NCBI GenBank assembly: GCA_964548875.1
Contig: CAZJSP010000024.1
Coordinates: forward strand, 1 to 7,353
Reading direction: 5' to 3'
Length of the DNA stretch: 7,353 bases
From: CAYSZX01 sp964548875
GTDB taxonomy: Bacteria > Patescibacteriota > Minisyncoccia > Minisyncoccales > JANBVM01
The position numbers and the translations under genes were made by a program. Of the stretch, positions 1-4,984 are shown piece after piece; the stretch's first letter is position 1, and each line of letters opens with the position of its first letter. Below the pieces are notes generated by a model, which saw nothing but the letters and a program-made list of their open reading frames with translations, did no database searches and was not told the origin of the DNA.

Positions 1-65
1 CACCGCCAAAATTAAAAAATATAAAAATATTTTTAAGAATAATTTTTAACTAGAGCCCCACAATA

Positions 66-569
66 ATGAAAAAGAAAGTTGTTGTTAACGATAAAATGCA
101 GAAGGGTTATACTTATTATTTAACTGAACCAGTCGGTAAAAATTTTGATTCTGAATTTAAACCAGAACTAACTCCTAAAAAAATGTTAGAGTTGGGAGTT
201 TTTGGTGGTAAATACATGACTGATTGTGAGGAGGAGTTTCCTGATAGTTGGTATCAAAAAGCTAAACTCTCTCCTGAAAAACACAATGCCTCTTTGAATT
301 ATTTTAAAATTCATGCTTCTCAATCTTTAAAATATTGGAGAGAAAAAGGATGGATTTACAAAGAAGATCCGAGAGGTTGGTTTCAATGGTATTGTCGTTA
401 TTATATGGGAAGAAGATGCCAAGACGATCAAAGACAAATTAAAAGATGGAAAGGAATGAAAAGACATATTGGTCAATTAAAAAAGAATTGTCGAAAGGGG
501 AATTTATCATGTCGGCCTAAACAAAGACAAGCCCTCTTACACTGGGCTTATGATAGTAGGAAATTATAG
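66..569 (+). CDS. Uncharacterised basic, Trp/Tyr-rich protein (167 aa)
   Basis: I cannot assign a function. The protein is complete, from ATG to TAG, with no signal peptide or membrane segment, so it is probably cytoplasmic. Residues 43-68 (LGVFGGKYMTDC, then EFPDSW and AKL) and 77-163 look like a dense conserved core with seven Trp, many Tyr and five Cys (54, 110, 118, 142, 149). The DPRGWFQWYCRYYMGRR block (101-117) leads into DDQRQIKRW (120-128), KRHIGQLKKNC (132-142) and a QRQALLHWAYD end (153-163). The C-terminal half is strongly basic, which would suit nucleic acid binding, but that is inference. From memory, similar proteins occur as hypothetical proteins in Patescibacteria and in some fungi and algae; I could not check this. 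No Shine-Dalgarno precedes the start; the alternative ATG at 96 would remove only ten poorly conserved-looking residues. It stands alone, followed by a 249-base gap. Confidence 0.85.
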   Translation: MKKKVVVNDKMQKGYTYYLTEPVGKNFDSEFKPELTPKKMLELGVFGGKYMTDCEEEFPDSWYQKAKLSPEKHNASLNYFKIHASQSLKYWREKGWIYKEDPRGWFQWYCRYYMGRRCQDDQRQIKRWKGMKRHIGQLKKNCRKGNLSCRPKQRQALLHWAYDSRKL

Positions 570-637
570 TTTTATTTTTAATTGTCTTGCATTTTGAAAA
601 GGGGATAAATTTCTATTTAAATTATTGTTGCTCTATA

Positions 638-660
638 TTAACTTGTTAGTAATAGGTTAA
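638..660. repeat. Imperfect inverted repeat upstream of the decayed HTH gene
   Basis: TTAACTTGTT at 638-647 can pair with AATAGGTTAA at 651-660 across a three-base AGT spacer, giving ten pairs of which two are G-U in RNA. It lies 13 bases before the ATG of the helix-turn-helix remnant, where an operator of an autoregulated gene could sit. The arms are AT-rich and imperfect, so chance is a serious alternative. Confidence 0.25.
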
Positions 661-672
661 CTTAAAATAACT

Positions 673-768
673 ATGGAAAAAGGTTTTTATCAATAACTGA
701 ATTAGCTGAAATTTTAGGTGTAAGTAGATTGACTATTTATTTATAAGAGAATTAAAAAAGGCAAGACT
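673..768 (+). pseudogene. Frameshifted remnant of an excisionase-type helix-turn-helix gene
   Basis: The gap between 570 and 818 has no intact gene, but its middle encodes the start of a small DNA-binding protein in broken frames. ATG GAA AAA at 673-681 begins in one frame and stops at 696. Shifting frame at the A-run (677-681) opens KRFLSITELAEILGVSRLTIY at 678-740, the typical first helices of the HTH_17/excisionase (MerR-superfamily) DNA-binding domain. That frame ends in TTA TAA after a TTTATTTA tandem duplication. Removing four bases there restores YKRIKKGK up to 765, the expected wing region, and then the similarity dissolves into T-rich sequence. The pattern suggests one lost A, a four-base duplication and loss of the C-terminus. 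Such proteins normally bind DNA as regulators or as phage/element excisionases. No integrase is visible nearby. Sequencing error could explain one shift, but not the missing C-terminus. Confidence 0.7.
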
Positions 769-818
769 CTTTTTTGTTTTTTTGTTATTATTAAAGAATA
801 TAAATATTAAAAAATAAT

Positions 819-1217
819 ATGTTTTGGAAACTATATTTTATTGCATTACCACTTTTTCTTTTAATTGATGGGATATGGCTTGGTTTTGTAGCTAGCAGCT
901 TTTATCGTGATCAAATTGGATTTTTAATGAGAGAGAATATTGATTGGCTTGTAGCGCTTATTCTTTATTCTTTATTTGTCGGGGGACTTGTTTTCTTTGT
1001 TATTATTCCTTCAATAGAAAAAGATTCTTGGTTTTATGCTCTTTTAGCTGGTTCTTTTTTTGGGCTAGTTAGTTATGCAGCTTATGACTTAACTAATTTA
1101 GCGACTCTTAAAGATTGGCCTCTTCTTGTTTCTATTGTTGATTTTATTTGGGGTTCAGTTATAAGTTCTTTGGTTTCCGTTATTACTTATTTTCTTGCGA
1201 TAAGATTGTTTTTTTAA
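819..1217 (+). CDS. DUF2177 family integral membrane protein (132 aa)
   Basis: A small membrane protein of the DUF2177 family; its biochemical role is not known. Family hallmarks are visible: the N-terminal LLIDGIWLGF (14-23) followed by FYRDQIG (28-34), and the signature YDLTNLATLKDWP (89-101). Four hydrophobic helices can be placed at about 4-25, 43-64, 71-90 and 104-131, filling nearly the whole protein, and 132 residues is the usual family length. The next gene is tspO 44 bases downstream; both are small polytopic proteins, so a shared stress or envelope role is possible. No Shine-Dalgarno sequence precedes the ATG; AT-rich hexamers (TATTAA, 805-810) could act as a nearby -10, which is weak evidence. 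Family assignment is firm from the motifs, function is not. Confidence 0.9.
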   Translation: MFWKLYFIALPLFLLIDGIWLGFVASSFYRDQIGFLMRENIDWLVALILYSLFVGGLVFFVIIPSIEKDSWFYALLAGSFFGLVSYAAYDLTNLATLKDWPLLVSIVDFIWGSVISSLVSVITYFLAIRLFF

Positions 1218-1246
1218 TTTTAAAAGTTTTGTTTTTATTTGATAAA

Positions 1247-1255
1247 TGATAGAAT
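1247..1255 (+). promoter_or_regulatory. Extended -10 promoter element for tspO, apparently leaderless
   Basis: TG-A-TAGAAT forms an extended -10 element, with the hexamer at 1250-1255 and only six bases before the tspO ATG at 1262. Transcription would start at or next to the start codon. No convincing -35 is seen, which an extended -10 does not require. AT-rich DNA makes such hexamers common, so this rests on the position and on the same arrangement at yjjX and pilM. Confidence 0.5.
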
Positions 1256-1261
1256 AACTTC

Positions 1262-1729
1262 ATGAAAAAAATAATTAAATTTATTATTTCTGTTCTAATT
1301 CCCTTATCGGTTGGTTATTTTAGTGCTTTTTTTAGTTCTGACCCCATTTCTAATTGGTATCTATCTCTTAACAAGCCTCCCTTTCATCCTCCTAATTGGG
1401 TTTTTGCTCCTGTTTGGACAATTCTTTATATTACTATGGGATTATCCTTTTATTGGGTTTGGAAAGAAAGAGAATTGAGGGAAATTAAAGAAATTTCTTT
1501 GATTTATTTTGTTCAGTTGGGGCTTAGTTTTTTATGGTCTATTTTGTTTTTTAGATTAGAAAATCCTGATGTTGCTTTTATCTGTTTGTTTTTTCTTTTA
1601 ATGTCTATTTTTTATTTAATCTTAAAGTTTTATAGGCTGAGTAGGCGGGCTGGCTATATTTTAATACCCTATCTTTTATGGGTTTCTTTTGCTGGAGTTT
1701 TAAATTTCTCAATTGCTCTTTTGAATTAA
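1262..1729 (+). CDS. tspO: TspO/MBR family protein (tryptophan-rich sensory protein homologue)
   Basis: A five-helix membrane protein homologous to bacterial TspO and the mitochondrial translocator protein, which bind porphyrins and related hydrophobic ligands and modulate stress responses. The most diagnostic stretch is KPPFHPPNWVFAPVWTILY (38-56), the conserved first loop and second helix, followed by Trp65 and Trp67. The QLGLSFLWS block (85-93) is the conserved third-helix motif, with Ser89 where many members have Asn. The C-terminus, PYLLWVSFAGVLNFSIALLN (136-155), matches the family end closely. At 155 residues it is the normal length. Helices fall at about 4-24, 44-67, 79-97, 103-121 and 131-153. 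It follows the DUF2177 gene in the same orientation but seems to have its own promoter. The real ligand in this organism cannot be told from sequence; heme metabolism genes are not visible in the window. Confidence 0.95.
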   Translation: MKKIIKFIISVLIPLSVGYFSAFFSSDPISNWYLSLNKPPFHPPNWVFAPVWTILYITMGLSFYWVWKERELREIKEISLIYFVQLGLSFLWSILFFRLENPDVAFICLFFLLMSIFYLILKFYRLSRRAGYILIPYLLWVSFAGVLNFSIALLN

Positions 1730-1860
1730 TTTAGATTGTTTTTTAAGATATATATTTAAAAAAAAGAATTTGTTTTTGCTTGTAGCTTTTCTTGTTTTAG
1801 ATTCTTATTGATAAATTGAAAAAAATTCAAATAGTTCTTATTAATTAAAGAATTTGTTAA

Positions 1861-1866
1861 TATAAT
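1861..1866 (+). promoter_or_regulatory. Consensus -10 element for yjjX, apparently leaderless
   Basis: A perfect TATAAT lies six bases before the ATG at 1873, the same spacing as at tspO, so the mRNA would begin at or next to the start codon. A possible -35 is poor (TTATTA at 1838-1843, 17-base spacer). The rest of the 143-base spacer (1730-1872) is AT-rich and holds only a 12-base direct repeat (1763-1774 and 1847-1858), which I judge incidental. Confidence 0.55.
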
Positions 1867-1872
1867 TTTCTT

Positions 1873-2400
1873 ATGCAAAAAATAATAATTGCTTCAAAAA
1901 ATCCAGTTAAGATTAAGGCTACTGAAAAAGCTTTTCAGAAAGTTTTTCCTGGTAAAAGGTTTGAATTTCAGGGGGTTTCTGTTTCTTCTGGTGTTTCCGA
2001 TCAACCCTTTGGAGATAAAAGAATATTGGCTGGAGCTAAAAATAGGGCTAAAAACGCCATGAAAGATTTTCCTGGTGCTTCTTACTGGGTTGGAATTGAA
2101 GGAGGGGTAGAAGAGATGGGAGAAGGAATGGGTTCTTTTTCTTGGGCCGTTATTAAATCTCAAAACAAGGAAGGCAAGGCAAGGGGCAATACTTATTTTC
2201 TTCCTAAAAGAGCAGCTAAATTAGTGAGAGGGGGTAAAGAATTAGGAGAGGCTAATGATATTATTTTTGATAAAAACAATTCAAAACAAAAGAATGGAGC
2301 AATTGGGACGTTAACCGATAATTTAATTAATCGGACAGACTATTATTCTAATCTTTTACTTTTGGCCTTAATTCCTTTTAAAAATCCTGATCTTTACTAA
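1873..2400 (+). CDS. yjjX: Inosine/xanthosine triphosphatase (YjjX family, DUF84)
   Basis: Hydrolyses non-canonical purine nucleoside triphosphates (ITP, XTP) and so keeps deaminated bases out of nucleic acids; it acts in the cytoplasm with a divalent metal. The N-terminal ASKNPVKIKATEKAF (7-21) is the nucleotide-binding signature of the family. The central GVSVSSGVSDQPFGD (34-48) and AGAKNRAKNA (53-62), with YWVGIEGGVEE (71-81), follow in the expected order. The end ALIPFKNPDLY (165-175) is the typical YjjX C-terminus, so the 175-residue protein is complete and close to E. coli YjjX in size. Ham1/RdgB is a related-fold alternative, but the motifs fit YjjX/DUF84 better. The gene is a single + strand unit with no Shine-Dalgarno. 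It runs towards a convergent small gene whose stop codon lies 16 bases beyond its own. Confidence 0.93.
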   Translation: MQKIIIASKNPVKIKATEKAFQKVFPGKRFEFQGVSVSSGVSDQPFGDKRILAGAKNRAKNAMKDFPGASYWVGIEGGVEEMGEGMGSFSWAVIKSQNKEGKARGNTYFLPKRAAKLVRGGKELGEANDIIFDKNNSKQKNGAIGTLTDNLINRTDYYSNLLLLALIPFKNPDLY

Positions 2401-2427
2401 AAAAAAGAAGACCCTTTATTGGTCTTC
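2399..2427 (-). terminator. Intrinsic terminator of the 82-residue gene
   Basis: Read on the - strand, GAAGACC (2427-2421) and GGTCTTC (2413-2407) form a perfect seven-pair stem around a seven-base loop, followed by eight U residues (complement of the A-run 2406-2399). The TAA of the - strand gene (2418-2416) lies in the loop. On the + strand the hairpin follows the yjjX stop but has no T-tract, so termination of yjjX there would be weaker. Confidence 0.85.
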
Positions 2428-2664
2428 ATATTCAATCTCTATTTTAAAGCTGTTAAAAATTTCATATAAATTTTTAACAATTTCATCTATAATCGCTGGA
2501 GATCCTTGGAGCTTTTTAAACAATAGAAAAACTTCAACTTTTTCTATTGGTTCGAATTTTACGAAGGAGTCCAAGATACAAAAATCTTGAGCGATTCTTT
2601 CTGCCTTTGTACTTTGAATTTCTCCATAAGGCAGATTTATTATCATTTTTTTTATTTCGTTCAC
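2416..2664 (-). CDS. Uncharacterised small acidic-tailed protein (82 aa)
   Basis: I do not recognise the family. The protein has no signal peptide or membrane helix. It alternates amphipathic stretches: a KKMIINLPYGEI start (5-16), AERIAQDFCIL (21-31), a hydrophobic KVEVFLLFKKL (42-52), an IIDEIVKNLYEIFNSF helix (58-73) and an acidic EIEYEDQ end (76-82). One Cys (29) is present and there are no Trp residues. I take it as a real gene because three independent signals agree: a TTGACA/TATAAG promoter at the right distance, a strong Shine-Dalgarno six bases before GTG at 2664, and a terminator overlapping its stop. An alternative ATG at 2646 lacks this ribosome site. It is transcribed alone, divergent from idi and convergent with yjjX. 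Possible roles (small regulator, antitoxin-like protein) are speculation; no toxin partner is adjacent. Confidence 0.85.
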   Translation of the reverse strand: MNEIKKMIINLPYGEIQSTKAERIAQDFCILDSFVKFEPIEKVEVFLLFKKLQGSPAIIDEIVKNLYEIFNSFKIEIEYEDQ

Positions 2665-2670
2665 TATATA

Positions 2671-2678
2671 TCACCTCT
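2671..2678 (-). promoter_or_regulatory. Strong Shine-Dalgarno fixing a GTG start
   Basis: On the - strand AGAGGTGA precedes GTG (2664) by six bases (TATATA). It is the only strong ribosome-binding site in the window; the other starts lack one or, for pilN, have only a weak AAAAGGA (6055-6061) eleven bases upstream. It decides GTG over the downstream ATG at 2646. Confidence 0.85.
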
Positions 2679-2703
2679 ATTTAATTTTTAGGGCACTAAT
2701 TAT

Positions 2704-2732
2704 CTTATACCTATTTTTATTAAATTTGTCAA
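2704..2732 (-). promoter_or_regulatory. Sigma70-type promoter for the 82-residue gene
   Basis: On the - strand a perfect -35 TTGACA (2732-2727) is followed after 17 bases by -10 TATAAG (2709-2704). Transcription would begin near 2697, leaving a leader of about 32 bases that contains the Shine-Dalgarno sequence. This is the best-formed promoter in the window. Confidence 0.75.
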
Positions 2733-2735
2733 ATT
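2723..2735. repeat. Small dyad in the idi / small-gene divergent promoter
   Basis: AATTTG (2723-2728) and CAAATT (2730-2735) are perfect inverted arms around one T. The dyad covers the -35 of the - strand promoter and lies 7-19 bases before the idi ATG, where the idi -10 should be. A repressor bound here could act on both genes, but a 13-base AT-rich dyad can also arise by chance. Confidence 0.3.
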
Positions 2736-2741
2736 ATTAAA

Positions 2742-3254
2742 ATGCAAAAAATTATTTTAGTTAATAAGGAAAACAAAGAAATTGGTTTTGAAGAAAAATT
2801 AAGGGTTCATCAGAAGGGCTTGCTTCATAGGGCCTTCTCTATTTTTGTTTTTAATGATCAAAAAGAATTACTTCTTCAACAAAGAAGTAAAAATAAATAT
2901 CATTCTGGTGGTTTATGGTCTAATACCGTTTGCTCTCATCCTCGAATGGGAGAAAGTTACCAGGAAGCTACTCATAGAAGATTAAAAGAAGAAATGGGTT
3001 TTGATTGTCCTTTAGAAAGGGTTGGTAGTTTTATTTACAGGGTTGAATTTAAGGATGGTTTAATTGAGCATGAACATGACACAATTTTTGTTGGGAGTTA
3101 TAATAGAATAGTAAAACCAAATCCAGATGAAGTTATGGATTATTGTTGGAAAAAGATAAATATTATTAAAAAAGACATTCAAAATAATCCTGACATTTAT
3201 TCTTTTTGGTTTAAGGTCGCTTTAAAAAAAATTAATTATTTTAAAAAAATATGA
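2742..3254 (+). CDS. idi: Isopentenyl-diphosphate delta-isomerase, type 1
   Basis: Interconverts isopentenyl and dimethylallyl diphosphate, the step that supplies the starter unit for isoprenoid chains; a cytoplasmic Nudix-fold enzyme. The active site is intact: the metal ligands expected from E. coli Idi align with His23, His29, His66, Glu109 and Glu111, and the catalytic Cys is Cys64 in SNTVCSHP (60-67). GLLHRAFSIFVF (26-37), LLLQQRS (43-49), HSGGLWSN (54-61) and the modified Nudix helix GESYQEATHRRLKEEMGF (70-87) are all recognisable. At 170 residues it is about the size of the compact bacterial type 1 enzymes. The stop TGA overlaps the ATG of the next gene (ATGA), implying translational coupling to the cation transporter. 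No Shine-Dalgarno is seen and only a weak -10 candidate (TCAAAT, 2729-2734) precedes the start. No other isoprenoid gene lies in the window. Confidence 0.95.
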   Translation: MQKIILVNKENKEIGFEEKLRVHQKGLLHRAFSIFVFNDQKELLLQQRSKNKYHSGGLWSNTVCSHPRMGESYQEATHRRLKEEMGFDCPLERVGSFIYRVEFKDGLIEHEHDTIFVGSYNRIVKPNPDEVMDYCWKKINIIKKDIQNNPDIYSFWFKVALKKINYFKKI

Positions 3255-4285
3255 AAGAAAAAATAGCTATTATTGCTATCCTTGCCAATGTTTTTCTTTT
3301 TATTGGAAAGGTAATTGTTGGGCTTCTTACTAATTCGGCTGCTATTTTGGCCGAAGGGATTGATTCAGGGGTCGATATTATTGCCTCCTTAATTAGCGGA
3401 ATAGGAATTAAAATATCAAAAAAGCCAGTTGATAAAGAACACCCCTATGGCTATTACAAATTTGAAGTTTTGTCTGGCTTAATTATTACTTTAATTTTGT
3501 TTTTTACAGGAGGAGGAATTGTTTATAAGTCTGTCTTAGAATTTAAAACTGTTTCAGAAATAGATGTTGGATATTTATCTTTAGGTATTATGCTTCTTTC
3601 AGCTGTTATTAATGAGATAATGGCTAGCTTGAAAATAAGGTATGGGAAAGAAGAAAATTCGGTAGGTTTAATTTCTGACGGTCTTCATTCTCGGATTGAT
3701 GTTTGGCGTTCAATAGGGGTTTTCTTTGGTTTAATTTTAAGTGATTATTGGATCTATGCAGATAGAGCTATTGCTATTGTAGTTGGTCTTTATATTATTA
3801 AAGAGTCTTTCAGAATAGGAAAGGAAGTTGTTGATTCTTTATTAGATGCTTCAGCTAATGATAAAGACGAGAATAAAATTAAAGAAATAGTTAAGAAACA
3901 TAATCTTGTCTTAAGTGATTTAAAAACCCAGAAAAAAGGTTCTATTATTACTGCTAATTTAAAAATTAAATTAGATAAAGAGATTAATATTGAAAGAGCA
4001 ACTAAAATAATGGGGGAATTAAAAGAAGACCTGCTTTTACAAGTAAAAAAACTAGAATATGTTTTTATTCAAATAGAGGAAGGTACAGTTCTTTCCTATT
4101 TTAAACCCAAAGAAATAGGTTTAAAGGGATTTAAAGGTTTTGGCTGGAAAAAGAAAAAAGAGGGGAGGGGGCCTCAGGGATTGTGTGTTTGTAATCAATG
4201 TAATTATTCTGAAAAGCATAAACCTGAAAACCCTTGTTCTCAGATTAAATGTCCGCAGTGTGGTAAGCCCCTAAGAAGGCAATGA
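3251..4285 (+). CDS. Cation diffusion facilitator with C-terminal zinc-ribbon-like tail
   Basis: A metal/proton antiporter of the CDF (ZnT/YiiP) family that exports divalent cations such as Zn2+, Mn2+ or Fe2+ across the cytoplasmic membrane. The intramembrane metal site is complete: Asp38 and Asp42 in EGIDSGVD (helix 2) and His146 and Asp150 in SDGLHSRID (helix 5), aligning with Asp45/Asp49/His153/Asp157 of E. coli YiiP. HPYGYYKFE (64-72) is the family loop motif. About six helices span 1-195, and the cytoplasmic ferredoxin-like domain is about 204-278. Beyond it, a basic linker (284-306) leads to an extra domain, GPQGLCVCNQC (307-317), then His323, Cys329 and CPQCG (334-338): six cysteines and a histidine able to bind metal. 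I infer that this tail senses or docks metal. The Asp-Asp-His-Asp site suits Zn2+, but specificity is not certain. The start overlaps idi by four bases and the end overlaps comF by fifteen. Confidence 0.93.
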   Translation: MKEKIAIIAILANVFLFIGKVIVGLLTNSAAILAEGIDSGVDIIASLISGIGIKISKKPVDKEHPYGYYKFEVLSGLIITLILFFTGGGIVYKSVLEFKTVSEIDVGYLSLGIMLLSAVINEIMASLKIRYGKEENSVGLISDGLHSRIDVWRSIGVFFGLILSDYWIYADRAIAIVVGLYIIKESFRIGKEVVDSLLDASANDKDENKIKEIVKKHNLVLSDLKTQKKGSIITANLKIKLDKEINIERATKIMGELKEDLLLQVKKLEYVFIQIEEGTVLSYFKPKEIGLKGFKGFGWKKKKEGRGPQGLCVCNQCNYSEKHKPENPCSQIKCPQCGKPLRRQ

Positions 4286-4957
4286 TTGAGTTCGGGCAAT
4301 GGTAAGAGCAATTACCTTTTTTGCTCCTGACTTTTTTAAAGTTTTGGCGCATTCATTTATTGTTGCTCCTGTAGTATAGACATCATCAACAAGTAATATG
4401 TTCTTTTTAATTTTTGTTTTAGATTGAAAGGAGTCAAGAATATTTTCCTCTCTTTCTTTTTGGTTGAGTTGAGATTGAAAAGGAGTTTCCTTTTTTTTAA
4501 TTAAAATATTATTAATCATTTTAATTTTAAGATAGGAAGATAAGTGATTGGCTATCTCTTCTGCCTGGTTGTAGCCTCTCCATTTTTTTCTTTTCTGGCT
4601 AGAGGGGACCGGAACAATGAGAAATTCCTTGTTATTAAAAGGAGTTGGTTTTTCAGATAATTGAAAATGATTTATAATTAAATCAGAAAGAGGTTGAGAT
4701 AGTTCCCTTACAAAAGGATAGTATTTAAATTTATGAATTAGGAGATGGATAAGTCGATCTTGATAAGAAGATCCGCTTGTTTTGTAAGCAATAGAAAAAT
4801 AGAGATCATCTAAATATTCCGTTTTAAAGGGTTGGTGATATTCATTAACATTAAGAATGCTTTGACAATCCTGACAAAGATAACTTCCTTGTTTTTGACA
4901 GCCATAGCAAAATTTAGGGAAAATCAAATCAAGGAGAAAGTTTTTAACTTTTTTCAT
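4271..4957 (-). CDS. comF: ComF family phosphoribosyltransferase-like protein
   Basis: ComF-family proteins take part in natural DNA uptake in several bacteria; the domain has a phosphoribosyltransferase fold, with the exact reaction unsettled. The N-terminus carries a four-cysteine zinc finger, CYGC (17-20) and CQDC (28-31). Then come VPVPSS (115-120), the RGYNQAEEIA motif (127-136), QSQLNQKEREEN (161-172) and the PRPP-binding loop LLVDDVYTTGAT (188-199) with adjacent Asp191 and Asp192. At 228 residues it is a full-length family member. Its 3' end overlaps the convergent cation transporter by 15 bases, so neither gene has a spacer for a terminator there. It is divergent from pilM with a 27-base spacer. 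On the - strand CATAAA lies six bases before the ATG, a weak -10 match with the same spacing as at tspO and yjjX. Proximity to pilus genes supports a competence role; this is inference. Confidence 0.93.
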   Translation of the reverse strand: MKKVKNFLLDLIFPKFCYGCQKQGSYLCQDCQSILNVNEYHQPFKTEYLDDLYFSIAYKTSGSSYQDRLIHLLIHKFKYYPFVRELSQPLSDLIINHFQLSEKPTPFNNKEFLIVPVPSSQKRKKWRGYNQAEEIANHLSSYLKIKMINNILIKKKETPFQSQLNQKEREENILDSFQSKTKIKKNILLVDDVYTTGATINECAKTLKKSGAKKVIALTIARTQSLPS

Positions 4958-4967
4958 GTTTTATTTA

Positions 4968-4976
4968 TGTTACAAT
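4968..4976 (+). promoter_or_regulatory. Extended -10 promoter for the pil operon
   Basis: TG-T-TACAAT is an extended -10 with the hexamer at 4971-4976, eight bases before the pilM ATG at 4985, so the transcript would have a leader of about two bases. No good -35 is visible. The element is embedded in a TGTTA-CAA-TAACA dyad (4968-4980). It is the only obvious promoter ahead of the four pilus genes. Confidence 0.55.
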
Positions 4977-4984
4977 AACACAAA

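Noticed and set aside
1..65. Possible C-terminal codons of an upstream gene (CAC CGC CAA AAT TAA at 1-15)
   Set aside because: Four codons before a stop are not evidence of a gene; the rest is AT-rich, with a self-complementary AAAAATATTTTT run and no clear promoter.
754..780. Possible terminator, AAAAAAG (754-760) with CTTTTTT (769-775) followed by a T-run
   Set aside because: The stem is only A-T pairs apart from one G-C, and it is explained by the Lys codons of the decayed HTH gene followed by T-rich sequence.
1816..1830. TTGAA-AAAAA-TTCAA inverted repeat upstream of yjjX
   Set aside because: Five-base AT-rich arms make a very weak stem with no T-tract, and it is too far from the start to be a convincing operator.
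1763..1858. 12-base direct repeat AAAGAATTTGTT at 1763-1774 and 1847-1858
   Set aside because: Two AT-rich copies in an AT-rich spacer are easily due to chance; there is no third copy, target duplication or other element structure.
1894..2163. Open frame of 89 codons on the - strand inside yjjX
   Set aside because: It lies wholly within the well-supported yjjX gene, shows low-complexity Phe/Ser/Arg-rich composition expected from the reverse strand, and has no ribosome site or family resemblance.
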